NCBI GenBank assembly: GCA_009823505.1
Contig: VZQC01006319.1
Coordinates: forward strand, 1,250,781 to 1,314,780
Origin: Rhizomys pruinosus
Lineage: Eukaryota > Chordata > Mammalia > Rodentia > Spalacidae
Length of the DNA stretch: 64,000 nucleotides
Reading direction: 5' to 3'
Below are positions 21,896 through 32,678 of the stretch, one piece after another. Numbering within the stretch: the first letter of the stretch is position 1; every line of letters starts with the position of its first letter. Under the pieces are notes generated by a model that was not told the origin of the DNA, ran no database searches, and saw nothing but the letters and a program-made list of their open reading frames with translations. The translations under genes were made by a program, and so were the position numbers.

Positions 21896-23513
21896 AATAA
21901 GATCTCAGCTCCCTCCAATAGCCATGTGCCCTCCATCACCAACTTGAAACAACTTCTACAGACAGAAGGAGAGGTACGCTTCAACGGCCTGTGTCAAGAA
22001 ACAAGAGCCATTTATTTGGGAGCATGTAACAGACACAGAGACATCTTGGCTTTTGGAACAGCCCCCACCATTTCTGCTGATTGGACTTGAATAAGAACCC
22101 TCCAGTGTGGTGCAAGTACACACATATAGCAAGCACACCACATCACACACTACACACACCTGTACACACACACACACACCACACACCACACCACCACCAC
22201 ACATCACACACCATTTGTGTGTTACAGAAGGTGGCCAGGCCCACTCCAACTTCTCCTTCTTACAAGTAAATAAGCAAGAAGATTGAAGGTGCATTATCTA
22301 CTCCTAACAACAAAGACTTGGGGGTTTATTGGTTGTCAAGGCAACAATAGCAGTTTTCTCTCTGACTCCTTAATGCCTAGATTTATGTTTCCATAGTTAC
22401 AAGCAATACCTGTTTTCAAGGTAACAGAAACTGTCTACTGAAACTTTCAGGGGTGGGATTGTGCCTATCGGCTGCTCAGCCAGAGCTACCTGTGGCACCT
22501 TCTGTCCAGAACCCCCTTGTAGCTAGCAAAGATTTCCCTGATTACCTAAGCCATTCAAGGGGACTGAGGGGCTGGGAGCTAAGAGGGCTCTAGGTCATGG
22601 TGCTCTCTCAACCTGCTTACTGGCACCAACATTGACACATAGAACTCTGCAAAGCAGGTTGGCCTCAAGAGTTGGCAATGCTGGGACCAGGGCACCTGAA
22701 AACTTGAGTACCCCATCAATCCCTGTCGCCGGACTTGTATCATCTGTGCAGAAGGCCTAGGCGTTATCCTGAGTCTAACTCCACTAAAATGGGACACCAA
22801 GATCCTCAGATCTCTGCACAAATGGCGTCAAAGGATTTAGTTTAAGCACAATTGACTAATAAATCCCATTTGTGTGTGTGTCCGTGTGTCTGTGTGTTGT
22901 GTGTATCTGCATGTGTAATGAGGATAGAACCCATTACCTAACACCACGCTTGGGCATCTCTGTACCACTGCACATTTCTGATGCGGCTTTGTTTTTAGCT
23001 CTGTGTTTGAAAACGAGGCTCAATAAATGTGGTCTAAGCTAGCCTTGAACTCACTCAAGTAGCCCAAGATGGACCTTGAACTTTTCACCCTCCACCTTGC
23101 CTTAGTCTCCTGAGTGGGCTGGGGATTACAGACCTGCATAGCTAAACCATTTCCCTTCTTCATCTTTTTAAGGTCTTTTTGGCTTTTCTGAGACCTTCAT
23201 TATGTCAGGAAGAGCCTGCTAGGTAGTTGAAGACTATTGCTCTAGAGTAGTAGCAGAGATTAGCACAGTATTAGCATGTGTGTGTTCTGTGAGACACATG
23301 TCCTCGTGTGTGTGTGGTGTGTGTGTGTGTGTTGTGTGTGTGTGTGTGTGTGTGTACAGGGTAGTTCAGAGCGGGGACCCAACTATGAAGCAGTTATATT
23401 GTCAGAAAAGGGGAGATGTGGCCAAGGTAAAATGTCCAGACAGAAACACTGAATTGTAGGGTACAACATCTTCTAAGTTTGGAAGGTCTCCCTTGTCACC
23501 TTAACAACAGTAG
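21896..23513. repeat. Direct duplication A, copy 1
   Basis: Matches 23575-25158 in the same order and orientation. The first ~180 bp are essentially identical, but later parts carry many one- or two-base indels (e.g. around 22081-22120, 22680-22760, 22940-23100). Contains a noisy CA array (about 22150-22210), a minus B1-like SINE (about 22985-23150) and noisy TG arrays. Ends right before an N. Confidence 0.93.
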
Positions 23514-23514
23514 N
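23514..23514. other. Single ambiguous base at duplication junction
   Basis: One 'n' sits between the end of copy 1 (aacaacagtag) and an A-run of about 50 that opens copy 2. It probably marks a join between sequence pieces. Confidence 0.95.
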
Positions 23515-23518
23515 CAAA

Positions 23519-23520
<2 letters not shown>

Positions 23521-23571
<51 letters not shown>
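23521..23571. repeat. Poly(A) run of about 50
   Basis: Corresponds to the poly(A) tail of the B2 upstream of copy 1 (22 A there). Different lengths of the same tail support two independent readings of one locus. Confidence 0.9.
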
Positions 23572-23573
<2 letters not shown>

Positions 23574-23574
23574 A

Positions 23575-23831
23575 AATAAGATCTCAGCTCCCTCCAATAG
23601 CCATGTGCCCTCCATCACCAACTTGAAACAACTTCTACAGACAGAAGGAGAGGTACGCTTCAACGGCCTGTGTCAAGAAACAAGAGCCATTTATTTGGGA
23701 GCATGTAACAGACACAGAGACATCTTGGCTTTTGGAACAGCCCCCACCATTTCTGCTGATGGACTATGAAAAGACCCTCCCAGTGGGTGCAAGTACACAC
23801 ATATACAAGCACACACACACACACTACACAC

Positions 23832-23879
<48 letters not shown>

Positions 23880-24956
23880 ATGGTGTTTACAGAAGGTGGC
23901 CAGGCCCACTCCAACTTCTCCTTCTTACAAGTAAATTAAGCAAGAAGATTGAAGGTGCATTATCTACTCCTAACAACAAAGACTTGGGGGTTTATTGGTT
24001 GTCAAGGCAACAATAGCAGTTTTCTCTCTGACTCCTTAATGCCTAGATTTATGTTTCCATAGTTACAAGCAATACCTAGTTCTTCAAGGTAACAGAAACT
24101 GGTCTACTGAAACTTTCAGGGGTGGGATTGTGCCTATCGGCTGCTCAGCCAGAGCTACCTGTGGCACCTTCTGTCCAGAACCCCCTTGTAGCTAGCAAAG
24201 ATTTCCCTGATTACCTAAGCCATTCAAGGGGACTGAGGGGCTGGGAGCTAAGAGGGCTCTAGGTCATGGTGCTCTCTCAACCTGCTTACTGGCACCAACA
24301 TTGACACATAGAACTCTGCAAAGCAGGTTGGCCCTCAAGAGCTTGGCACTGCTGGGACCCAGGGCACCTGAAAACTCTGAAGTACCCCATCAACTCCCTG
24401 TCGCAGGGACTTGTATCATCTGTGCAGAAGGCCTAGGCGTTATCCTGAGTATCAACTCACATGGACCCAAGATCCTAGATCTCTGCACAAATGGGCTCAA
24501 AGGATTTAGTTTAAGCCAATTGACTAATAAATCCCATTTGTGTGTGTGTCTGTGTGTCTGTGTGTCTGTGTGTATCTGCATGTGTTACTGAGGATAGAAC
24601 CCATACCTAACACAAGCTTGGCAATCTCTGTACCACTGCACTATTTCTCTGGGCTTGTTTTTAGCTCTTGTTTTGAAACAGGGCTCCACTAAATTGTCTA
24701 AGCTAGCCTTGAACTCACTCAATAGCCCAAGATGACCTTGAACTTTTCACCCTCCACCTCTGCCTTAGTCTCCTGAGTGGCTGGGATTACAGACCTGCAT
24801 AGCTAAACCATTCCCTTCTTCATCCTTTTTAAGGTCTTTTTGGCTTTTTCTGAGACTTCATTATGTCAGGAAGAGCCTGCTAGGTAGTTGAAGACTATTG
24901 CTCTAGAGTAGCAGAGATTAGTCACAGACTATGCATGTGTGTTTGTGAGTACATGT

Positions 24957-25006
<50 letters not shown>

Positions 25007-25158
25007 AGGTAGTAGAGAGGGACCCAACTATGAAGCAGTTATATTGTCAGAAAAGGGGAGATGTGGCCAAGGTAAAATGTCCAGACAGAAACACTGAATT
25101 GTAGGGTACAACATCTTCTAAGTTTGGAAGGTCTCCCTTGTCACCTTAACAACAGTAG
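23575..25158. repeat. Direct duplication A, copy 2
   Basis: Cleaner version of 21896-23513: regular CA array (about 23805-23878), minus-strand B1-like SINE (about 24656-24812) and a regular GT array (24960-25004). Continues without a break into downstream sequence after 'acaacagtag'. Confidence 0.93.
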
Positions 25159-25606
25159 GATCTGAAGGCGGAAGTGACAAGGACCCAGCTGTGACACAGC
25201 ATCACTCAGGCTGTGATTACAGAGCAGTGCAGACCAGGCACACCAGAGGGAGTCACTGTGGCTCTGGGGTGGCAGTGAGAAGCCAAGGTTCCTTGTGAGG
25301 TTGGGAGAGGGATCTGTCCCAGGCTTTGTCCCAGGGGACTGTCCTCTCCCAGATGGAGAAGAGGCCTCGGTACAAAGCAAACAGACCTTGATGTACACTA
25401 GAACCAAATCAAGGAAGTACAAAAATAAGCCACAATTTTCTTAAATTATACATTATTTTATCTTAAGTATTTGTTATAGGAACAACCAAGAAACAAAGGG
25501 GCTGAAAACAGCGCTCTAAGAACTGTGCACCTGCCAGCCTTGGTGATTTTTCAAGATTTTGCCAACCATTTTATCTATCCAACTTTTTTTCTTGGAGTTT
25601 TAAAAT
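25159..25606. other. Spacer, nothing recognised
   Basis: Single-copy-looking; becomes AT-rich toward the minisatellite. Confidence 0.45.
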
Positions 25607-26115
25607 TTTATTATTCTTTGACAATTTCATACATGTGTCATGTATATAATGTGTTTATTATTCTTTGATAATTTCATACATGTGTCATGTATACAGCGTA
25701 TTTATTATTCTTTGACAATTTCATACATGTGTCATGTATATAATGTGTTTATTATTCTTTGATAATTTCATACATGTGTCATATATATAATGTGTCTATT
25801 CTTTGACAATTTCATACATGTGTCATGTATACAACGTATTTATTATTCTTTGACAATTTCATACATGTGTCATATATAATGTGTCTATTCTTTGACAATT
25901 TCATACATGTGTCATGTATATAATGTGTTTATTATTCTTTGACAATTTCATACATGTGTCATGTATACAGCGTATTTATTATTCTTTGACAATTTCATAC
26001 ATGTGTCATGTATATAATGTGTTTATTATTCTTTGATAATTTCATACATGTGTCATGTATACAGCGTATTTATTATTCTTTGACAATTTCATACATGTGT
26101 CATGTATATAATGTG
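25607..26115. repeat. 47-bp minisatellite, 11 units
   Basis: Units begin tttattattctttgacaat and carry 'catacatgtgtcatgtata'. They end either 'taatgtg' (type A) or 'cagcgta' (type B). Lengths run 47,47,47,47,44,45,44,47,47,47,47. A and B often alternate, giving a 94-bp dimer period. Confidence 0.96.
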
Positions 26116-26262
26116 TTTTGGTCGTTTTCATTGCCCATCGCCTCCTCTTGCCACCCCCCCACTCCCACTGAAACCTTCTCAACAAGTTTTCCTCTGAGTT
26201 TCATGTCTTTTGAGGTGATACAGATAAAAAAAGGATGTTGATATTGTTTTTCAATCATCACA
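26116..26262. repeat. Probable continuation of the repeat that seeded the minisatellite
   Basis: After the last unit the sequence continues 'ttttggtcgttttcattgcc' and a C-rich segment. It parallels 31595-31720 ('attctttgagggtttcatac', 'atttggatcacattcacctc'), where only one unit is present. Likely a LINE-related rodent repeat. Confidence 0.45.
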
Positions 26263-26264
26263 TT

Positions 26265-26268
26265 TCAT

Positions 26269-26299
<31 letters not shown>

Positions 26300-26300
26300 T
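26265..26300. repeat. (ATTT)n microsatellite
   Basis: Nine or so uninterrupted units. Confidence 0.97.
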
Positions 26301-26414
26301 AATTGAGTTCAATGTCTCTTCTTCCACCATGTGGATCTTGGGGAGATTTCTTATGTTATCAGGATTATGAGAAATGTCTGAACTATGAGTCATCTCATTG
26401 GACCAAAGATAAGA

Positions 26415-26530
26415 ATTTTTCCTCCTCCTCTTCCTCTTCCTCCTCTTCCTCTTCCTCCTCTTCCTCTTCCTTTTCTTCTTCTTCCTCTTCCTCCTCCTCC
26501 TCTTTCTCCTTCTCATTCCTTTTCTTCTTT
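26415..26530. repeat. (TCCTCT)n polypyrimidine tract
   Basis: About 115 bp of TCC/TTC units, similar in composition to 8996-9615 but shorter and more regular. Confidence 0.95.
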
Positions 26531-26692
26531 CCTACTGGTAGAATAATTTGGATACCCACACATAAGATCCTTACTTCATGACATCCAGAAAAGTAAATTC
26601 AAAGTGTGTATTGGTATAAATGTATAAGCTAGAACTGAAAAAAGAAGTGTTATTGATAGGGTCAAATTTTTCTCAAATAAGACATCAAAAGT

Positions 26693-26941
26693 GGGGCTGG
26701 AGAGATGGCTCAGTGGTTAAGAGCACTGACTGCTCTTGCAGAGGACCCTGGTTCAATTCCCAGGGCCCACATGGCAGCTAAGAACAGTCTTAGGCCGGGC
26801 ATGGTGGTGCACACCTTTAATCCTGGCACTTGGGAGGCAGAGGCAGGCAGATCTCTGTGAGTTCAAGGCCAGCCTGGTCTACATAGTGAGCTCCAGGCCA
26901 GCTGGGACTAATGGGAGACCCTGTCAAAAAAAAAAAAAAAA
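26693..26941 (+). repeat. Chimeric B2-B1 SINE
   Basis: First 98 nt are B2 head (tRNA-like, box B gttcaattccca) ending 'aagaacagtctta'. The sequence then passes directly into the B1 start 'ggccgggcatggtggtgcac' and a full B1 with poly(A). The whole unit is bounded by one 14-bp target-site duplication (26679-26692 and 26942-26955, one mismatch), so it inserted as a unit. Confidence 0.9.
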
Positions 26942-27009
26942 AAGACATCTAAAGTATGATTGATAAAAGAAAAAAATGGTAAATTGGATTTCCTCAAAAT
27001 TAAAAAAAA

Positions 27010-27235
27010 GGGGGTTGGAGAGATGGCCTAGTGGTTAAGAGCGCTGACTGCTCTTGCAGAGGTGCAGAGGACCAGGTTCGATCCCCAGCACTCACATGGG
27101 GGCTGAGAGCCGCCTTTGGCTCCAGTTCCCGGGGAATCTGACGCCCTCTTCTGACCTCCGCGGCATTGCACGACACGGGTGCACCAACCTACATGCAGAC
27201 AGTACATTCATACACATAAAAAATAAATAAAATTA
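27010..27235 (+). repeat. B2 SINE, CpG-rich, without the 17-bp duplication
   Basis: Complete from ggttggagagatggcctagt to the tail. It has only one 'ctccagttcccgggg' block and a small insertion 'aggtgcagagg' near the B box. Confidence 0.9.
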
Positions 27236-27425
27236 GGGCTGAGAGATGGCTAGCGGTTAAGAGCACCGACTCGCTTTTTCTTGTGAGAGGACGATTCGAC
27301 CCCAGCAACCACATGGCGGCCGAGAACCGTCTGAAACTCAGTTCCAGGAGAACTCCAGTTCCAGGGGAATCCGAGACCCTCTTCTGACCTCCACGGCATT
27401 GCACAACAGGGTCAAAATTACCTAA
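27236..27425 (+). repeat. B2 SINE, damaged copy
   Basis: Directly abuts the tail of the previous B2. Head and body are recognisable (gagaaccgtctgaaactcag), but indels are frequent and the 3' end dissolves into unusual A-rich sequence (27420-27555). Confidence 0.8.
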
Positions 27426-27555
27426 CAGAAAAAAAAACAACACAACGAAATAATATAAAAATCTAAAACTAACTAACTAAATAAATAAATAAATAAAATT
27501 AAAAAACAATAAAAATAAAAAAGAAAAGTACTCCATTAAAAAAATTAAAAAAAAT

Positions 27556-27800
27556 GGGCGGAGAGATGCACCATGCGGTTAAGAGCGCCGACCGCTCTTA
27601 CAGAGGACCCGGGTTCGATCCCCAGCACCCCACATGGCGGCCGAGAACCGTCTGAGACTCCCAATTCCAGGAGAACTCCAGCATTCCAGGGGAATCCGAG
27701 AACCCTCTTCTGACCTCCCGGCATTGCACGACACGGGTGCACAGACCTGCATGCAGACAGTACATTCATACACATACAGAAATAAATAAAATTAATTAAA
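27556..27800 (+). repeat. B2 SINE, young subfamily, noisy consensus
   Basis: Good body with B box gggttcgatccc, but extra bases (gggcggagagatgcaccat; agcaccccacat; gagactcccaattcc) look like sequencing or polishing errors. Confidence 0.88.
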
Positions 27801-28167
27801 AAAAAATTTAAAAAAACATATTTTTTAAATCCTCCTAAGAGCACAGAAATAAAAGTAAAAAGACAACTCACCAATTGGGAAAACATACTTGTCCTGCACT
27901 GAAAGAGGCTCATATCCAGAATACACAAAAATCAGTTGCACCTCAAGGAAAAGAGGCCAAATAATGGGAAACAGCTTAGATTAGAGAATCTATGAAAGCC
28001 CTACGAATTTCTGAAAAGACAGTTCTACATCTCAAGCTATCAGGAAATGCAAATTAGAACTTAATGTGAGGTGGTTTTTCACACCCACAAGGGAGGCCAT
28101 AACAAAAAGGTAATGAGCCTGAGCAGTGTGCCAGGAATACTTGCCTCATGTAAAAGGCTCTAGAACT

Positions 28168-28312
28168 AGCTGGGCATCGTGGCACACACACCTTTAATCT
28201 CAGCACTTGGAGCAAGGCGGCAGAGCTCTGTGAGGTTCAAAGCCAGCTGTCTAAGGTGAGTTCCAGTCCAGCTGAGACTAAAGGGAGACCCTACCTCAAA
28301 AAAGACAAAAAA
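28168..28312 (+). repeat. B1 SINE with indels
   Basis: 'agctgggcatcgtggcacac' to 'gagaccctacctcaaaaaag', with several small indels in the middle. Confidence 0.85.
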
Positions 28313-28374
28313 AAAAAACACAAAAAAAAAAAAAAAGGACCTAGGACTGAAAAAAAAAAAAAATCACAAGGAAA

Positions 28375-28960
28375 CCAAGCCAGACAATCATGGCCAGTGA
28401 GAAGAATACAAAGAACTCTGACATTCGTACAGTGCTATAAAAAAATGTAAAAAAAAAAAAAAAAAAAGTCAATTTTGAAAGCATTTGACAATTTCTTAAA
28501 GTATAGTTATAACTGTATTTATTAAATGGCTCAGGAATTTTCTTCTGCATATTTACCAAATTAATATATTATTATATAATTAAAATAATATAATTAATTA
28601 TTTTGTATATTATAAATAATTATATATATTATATAATTATATATATAGATATAATATAATTAATTTATATATTATTATAAATATATAATAAAATATTATA
28701 ATATATAATAAAATAAATATATAAAATATTATATTTATATAATAATATAATAATTATAAATATATATAATTAAATATAATATATTTATATTTAATTATAT
28801 ATATTACCATGGGTAAAAATGCAGAAGAAAAATTCCTGAGCCATTTGATATATATCCATACAGAGACCACCACACAAATATCCACAGACATGTTGTTTAT
28901 AGCCAAAAGAAGAAAAGGATTAAAAATCCTGCAAAGTTATTAAGACATAACAATATAATT
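28375..28960 (+). repeat. LINE-1 3' fossil carrying an AT-rich inverted repeat
   Basis: The left part (28375-28557) and right part (28847-28960, 'atatccatacagagaccacc') follow LINE-1 order. Between them is a 254-bp AT core bounded by inverted arms 28524-28557 and 28812-28846. Confidence 0.7.
28524..28846. repeat. Inverted repeat with AT-rich core
   Basis: Left arm starts aaatggctcaggaatttt and the right arm is its reverse complement with one mismatch and one indel over 34-35 bp. The core 28558-28811 is almost pure A/T and itself rich in palindromic TATA/ATAT words. Confidence 0.9.
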
Positions 28961-28976
28961 ACAGTGTGTGAATTTA

Positions 28977-29095
28977 ACCAGGTATGATAGCACATGCCTA
29001 TAATCTCAGCCCCTGAGGGGCTCAAACCTAAGGAATGCTTGAGTCCAGGAGTCCAGGCCAGTTTTGGTTACATAGTAGGATCCTGTCTTCTATTT
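28977..29095 (+). repeat. Old B1-like SINE
   Basis: 'accaggtatgatagcacatg', 'cctataatctcagcccctga' and 'ggttacatagtaggatcctg' keep B1 order with high divergence. Confidence 0.65.
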
Positions 29096-29225
29096 TACTT
29101 TATTGACTTATTCATTTATTTGTTTATTTTTGTTTTGTTTTGTTAAAACAAGGTCTCACTATGTGGCTCTGGCTGGCCTGGAACTTGCTATGTAGACCAG
29201 GCTAGCCTAGAGTTCACAGCTCTAT
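29095..29225 (-). repeat. Partial B1-like SINE, minus strand
   Basis: T-rich start with TTTTG units, then 'aaggtctcactatgtggctc' and 'tggaacttgctatgtagacc'. The remainder of B1 is absent. Confidence 0.7.
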
Positions 29226-29483
29226 TTCTTACTTGCTTTGTGTTATTTTGTTTGTTTTCGTTTCTGAAACTCACTGACTTTAATTAGGGTTGCTTGCATG
29301 AGCATTGGTGGGAATATTTTACTAGAGCCTGGGCAACTTACCAGTGGCTACATCACGGGGAAAATAATGCCATGTGTATTTGTGTATGTTTAAAGTACCA
29401 CACATGACTTCCTTCCCATTGACCCAGCCTTAATTTCAAGTAGACAACTATTGTTCATTACCCCAAGATAAAAGTACCACTGC
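29226..29483. other. Spacer, nothing recognised
   Basis: AT-leaning sequence without repeat or gene signal. Confidence 0.4.
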
Positions 29484-29660
29484 TTAGCCAGGTGTGGTGG
29501 CAAAAAAAACATACTTTGATATTCTTTGCACTTGGGAGGCAAGAGGCAGGGGGATCTCTGGTGAAGTTTCACCCAGCCTGGTCTCCATAGTAGAGATCCA
29601 TGCTGGGAGCTACGAGGAAGGCAACCCCTGTCTCAATGAATAAAAAAAAAAAAAAAAAAA
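29484..29660 (+). repeat. B1 SINE with internal insertion
   Basis: 'agccaggtgtggtggcaaaa' then an A-rich insertion before 'gcacttgggaggcaagaggc', ending in an A-run at 29642. Confidence 0.8.
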
Positions 29661-29861
29661 GTACCATTACCACATCAATATCAATGGAGGGAGGAAATCT
29701 TCCTTTCATTTTATAAGAAGAGATTATGTGTATGTATGTGTCTCTATGTATATGTGTGTCTGTGTGTAACATGTGTGTGCTTTCATAGTGATAATGTTGT
29801 GTCCTAACAGTCTTAGTGCAATTTCCATTAGCTGAGATCCTGACACCCCCCCCCCCACGTC

Positions 29862-29960
29862 ATGTCCCTACTGTGGGATTCTAAGCAGGTTACCTACCAT
29901 CCTTTCTCAGCCTCAAGTTCAGCACTTGTGAAGTGGAGGATTACAGAAGATTGTGTCTGA
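29862..29960 (+). repeat. Probable MIR fragment
   Basis: 'aagcaggttacctaccatcc' and 'ctcagcctcaagttcagcac' parallel the MIR core segment; short and old. Confidence 0.45.
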
Positions 29961-30104
29961 TTTTCAACACCCCATTAGCAAGCAGGAAGTATTTGGTAAA
30001 TTCACCTCCAGGGATCATCTTTTAATCTTTTTTGTGTGTGTATATACACTACTATGTGCATGTAAATGTAAAGGCCACACCAAATATCAACCCTCCCTCA
30101 CTCT

Positions 30105-30320
30105 CCAAGTTATTTTTTGAGACAGGGTCTCTCATTGAACTCGGAGTTCATCAATTCAGCTAGAATGGCTGGCCAGCCATTGGGGATCTGGCTGTCTCTG
30201 CCCCTCAGTCCTGGGAATACAGGCCTGGGCAAATTTTAGATGGGTTCTGTGGCTAGAACTCAGCCTCCTGCTAGTGCAGCAAATACTCTGCCCACAGAGC
30301 CACATCTCCAGCACCTAACA
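30105..30320 (-). repeat. B4-type composite SINE, minus strand
   Basis: 'tttttgagacagggtctctc' (B1-like) through 'tggctggccagccattgggg' to a tRNA-like head 'gagccacatctccagcac'. Confidence 0.75.
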
Positions 30321-30430
30321 TGATGTTTTTCTAAATTTTTAATCTTTTATCAAAAAATAAGGAGAGTCCAAACACACAAGAAAATTGTCCTTAGCAAGGA
30401 ACAGGCAGGCACAGATGGATAATAATCAGA

Positions 30431-30433
<3 letters not shown>

Positions 30434-30466
<33 letters not shown>

Positions 30467-30477
30467 ACACACACACC
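30434..30477. repeat. (AC)n microsatellite
   Basis: About 21 AC units with one AT interruption. Confidence 0.97.
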
Positions 30478-31146
30478 ACTGCCAAAAGGTTCCAAAGAGG
30501 AAGTAGGGTATCAGTAGTAAGTGTTCCCCAAAGAGGATTTCTCAGGAGTGTTTTGGAATCAGATACCCCAACACCTTCTTTGTTCCCAAAGTAATAGATC
30601 TGAAAACTGTCCTTGCCTGGCATCTTTCGACTGGCCTTTGTCACCCGTCACCTCCAGACTGCCACTGCCTTTTCTGTTAACCAGCCAGAGCCAAAACCCT
30701 GGGTTAATGTGGGCACCGCTCTGTCCCTTGCCTTGCTCTGGGGCCAAGTCACATTCATCCAGACCCTCAGCAGAGGCTGTTCACCCACAGCTCTGACCTC
30801 AGAGCAGCTGGGCAGCTGCGGCTCAGGTACACATAACTTTCCAAGAAAGAAAGTGGGCTCCTGCCAAGAAAGAACATCAAGTTGTACCCTCAGTTGGCCT
30901 CCCGGCATGCAGGGGCCGTCATGCGGAGACACTGGCCCTGGCCAGAGGGAAACGGTTTCCATCAGCTCCCGTGACCCTCCAGAATGCTTCTGGGCCTCTG
31001 AACAGGGTCTGGGAGTTTTTCAAGGTCGCTGCACAGTACGGAGGCCACTGTGGCCAGAGCAGGGTCCAGGGCTCTGCAGCAGGGGCCTGTCCTGCTGCAT
31101 ATGAAGGAAAAATCTTTCTGGTTGAATCCCCAACATTAAGAAGCCT

Positions 31147-31585
31147 AAACCAGGGCTTCTTAAACCTTTTCCACTCACAACCTCTTTTCACCTGAGAAAA
31201 TTTTATAAATATTTAAGTATACAAATCAAACACTAAAATAGTTCATCAAGAAATTTATTTTAACTTATTAAAGACAAAACAAATTTGCACACTAATGAGA
31301 AGGGTGTGCTTATTTATGTTTACATAAAGAATTAAATCTTGGCTGAATATTTGACATAGCAAAAGGAACATCATCTTCAAGGCTTTTTCAGAGTTGACTG
31401 ACATTTTCATCTCGTAATCATCAATGCCAACCACACTGCTTTGAATGAATATATGATGTAAAATAACAGAAGTATGTTTAGGGCCATTTCAGAAGTGGTT
31501 GGAAATTCTGTCCTTAAACCAAACCAAAATCCAATGAATAATTTTTCTTTTATGAAACTCAAGTCAGCAACTCAAACAGCAAATT
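31147..31585. repeat. hAT-like DNA transposon fossil
   Basis: Begins with a Charlie-like terminal motif (cagggcttcttaaacc) followed by 'ccactcacaacctcttttca' and AT-rich body. The right end is not clear. The partner in copy 2 is about 36915-37360, with many indels at its left end. Confidence 0.6.
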
Positions 31586-31589
31586 TTTA

Positions 31590-31725
31590 ATACAGTATTT
31601 TTATTCATTCTTTGAGGGTTTCATACACATATACAGTGTATTTGGATCACATTCACCTCCCCTAGCTCCTCCGGGATCCACTCCAACCCCTCCAACCCCT
31701 CCTCTATTTCTAGAACGCACCAAGT
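31590..31725. repeat. LINE-related fragment with a single minisatellite-like unit
   Basis: 'ttattcattctttgagggtt', 'tcatacacatatacagtgta' and 'acattcacctcccctagctc' match the single-unit ancestor of the 25607-26115 array. Confidence 0.5.
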
Positions 31726-32610
31726 CCACCAAGTATAGGTGAGTTATACCTATACTCAAGAGGAGGGACATTCAACAGAGCTTGGTCAGCCTACCAGGAG
31801 TCACAGCCTTAAAGAAAAATGACTCTTCAGCACCCGGGAGCCCTCGACTGCCAACAACTCCACCCTCAGCTACCGACTCCCTCCCATCTGCATGCTGAAA
31901 CAGCTATAGTTAGAATTAAGCATTCTACTACAACACAGTCCGAAGATAGATTGATCTGATATATGCTAAGAAATGACATTAGAATATTAAGGCTCTGTTT
32001 TCTGTTCTTAAACCACTTGGTGTATGCCATAAAAGCTCAGCCATCCCTAACATAACAAGGCCTCCAACGTGAGGCAAGGAGTTTCAGGCCCCATTTACTG
32101 GCTTTCCATCGTGTGATGTATAAAGCACACATGTTGTTTGTCCAGAACCAAGGCTTAGTCTCCTACACACAGGGCTGACCGCCTCTGGACTTCCTGGTGG
32201 GCGAGTAAATAACTCTTCATTTTAGCCAACTTCAGAATCCATCAAGCAGCATCCAGTGAGGTCCAACCTCGGGGAAGCTTAGGGGTCACAGAGAGGGTCA
32301 AAACAGAAACCCCACCTTCTGTATGAGATGCTTGGGAGGCTCCTGGGAGGGGAAGCTAACGTGGTTTTCACAGGGGTTGGAGACAGAAGTAGCTTAGCTG
32401 GAACTTAGACGTGATGGCTGTCTCCCTAACCAAAAGCACGGGCTCCTGTACTTGACTGAGTACGATGTCCTTCCTAGGCACCTCAGAATGTGGCCTTGCA
32501 TGGAGCCAGAGGTGCTGTGGAGGTAGTTAGTTAAGGCCTGCGTTTGATGTCTGTGTGCGTCTACAAAGATGAGGAGACAGAGATGCAAGGACGGATGAGC
32601 AGCTGGCAAT
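31726..32610. other. Spacer within duplication B copy 1, nothing recognised
   Basis: Single-copy-looking apart from the partner at about 37515-38405, with which it is nearly identical. Confidence 0.45.
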
Positions 32611-32678
32611 GGAGGCAGGGCCTGGAGGGCGGGGCCTGGAGGGCGGGGCCTGGAGGGCGGGGCCTGGAGGGCGGGGCC
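32611..32678. repeat. 14-bp GC-box minisatellite
   Basis: Four units of ggagggcggggcct (the last ending in a) preceded by one variant unit. Each contains an Sp1-type GGGCGGGGC core. In copy 2 (38407-38476) the array is disordered. Confidence 0.93.

Larger units (their letters stand above)
26560..28130 (+). repeat. LINE-1 ORF2 3' region fossil, interrupted by SINEs
   Basis: Pieces at 26560-26692, 26942-27008 and 27800-28130 follow LINE-1 order. They include 'ctcaaataagacatcaaaag', then 'aaattggatttcctcaaaat', then 'aatgcaaattagaac' and 'acccacaagggaggccat'. Reading frame is destroyed. One B2-B1 chimera and three B2 copies interrupt it. Confidence 0.75.

Noticed and set aside
25607..26115. Regular 47-bp units considered as a CRISPR array
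   Set aside because: Units are contiguous without unique spacers, and the context is mammalian; it is a minisatellite.
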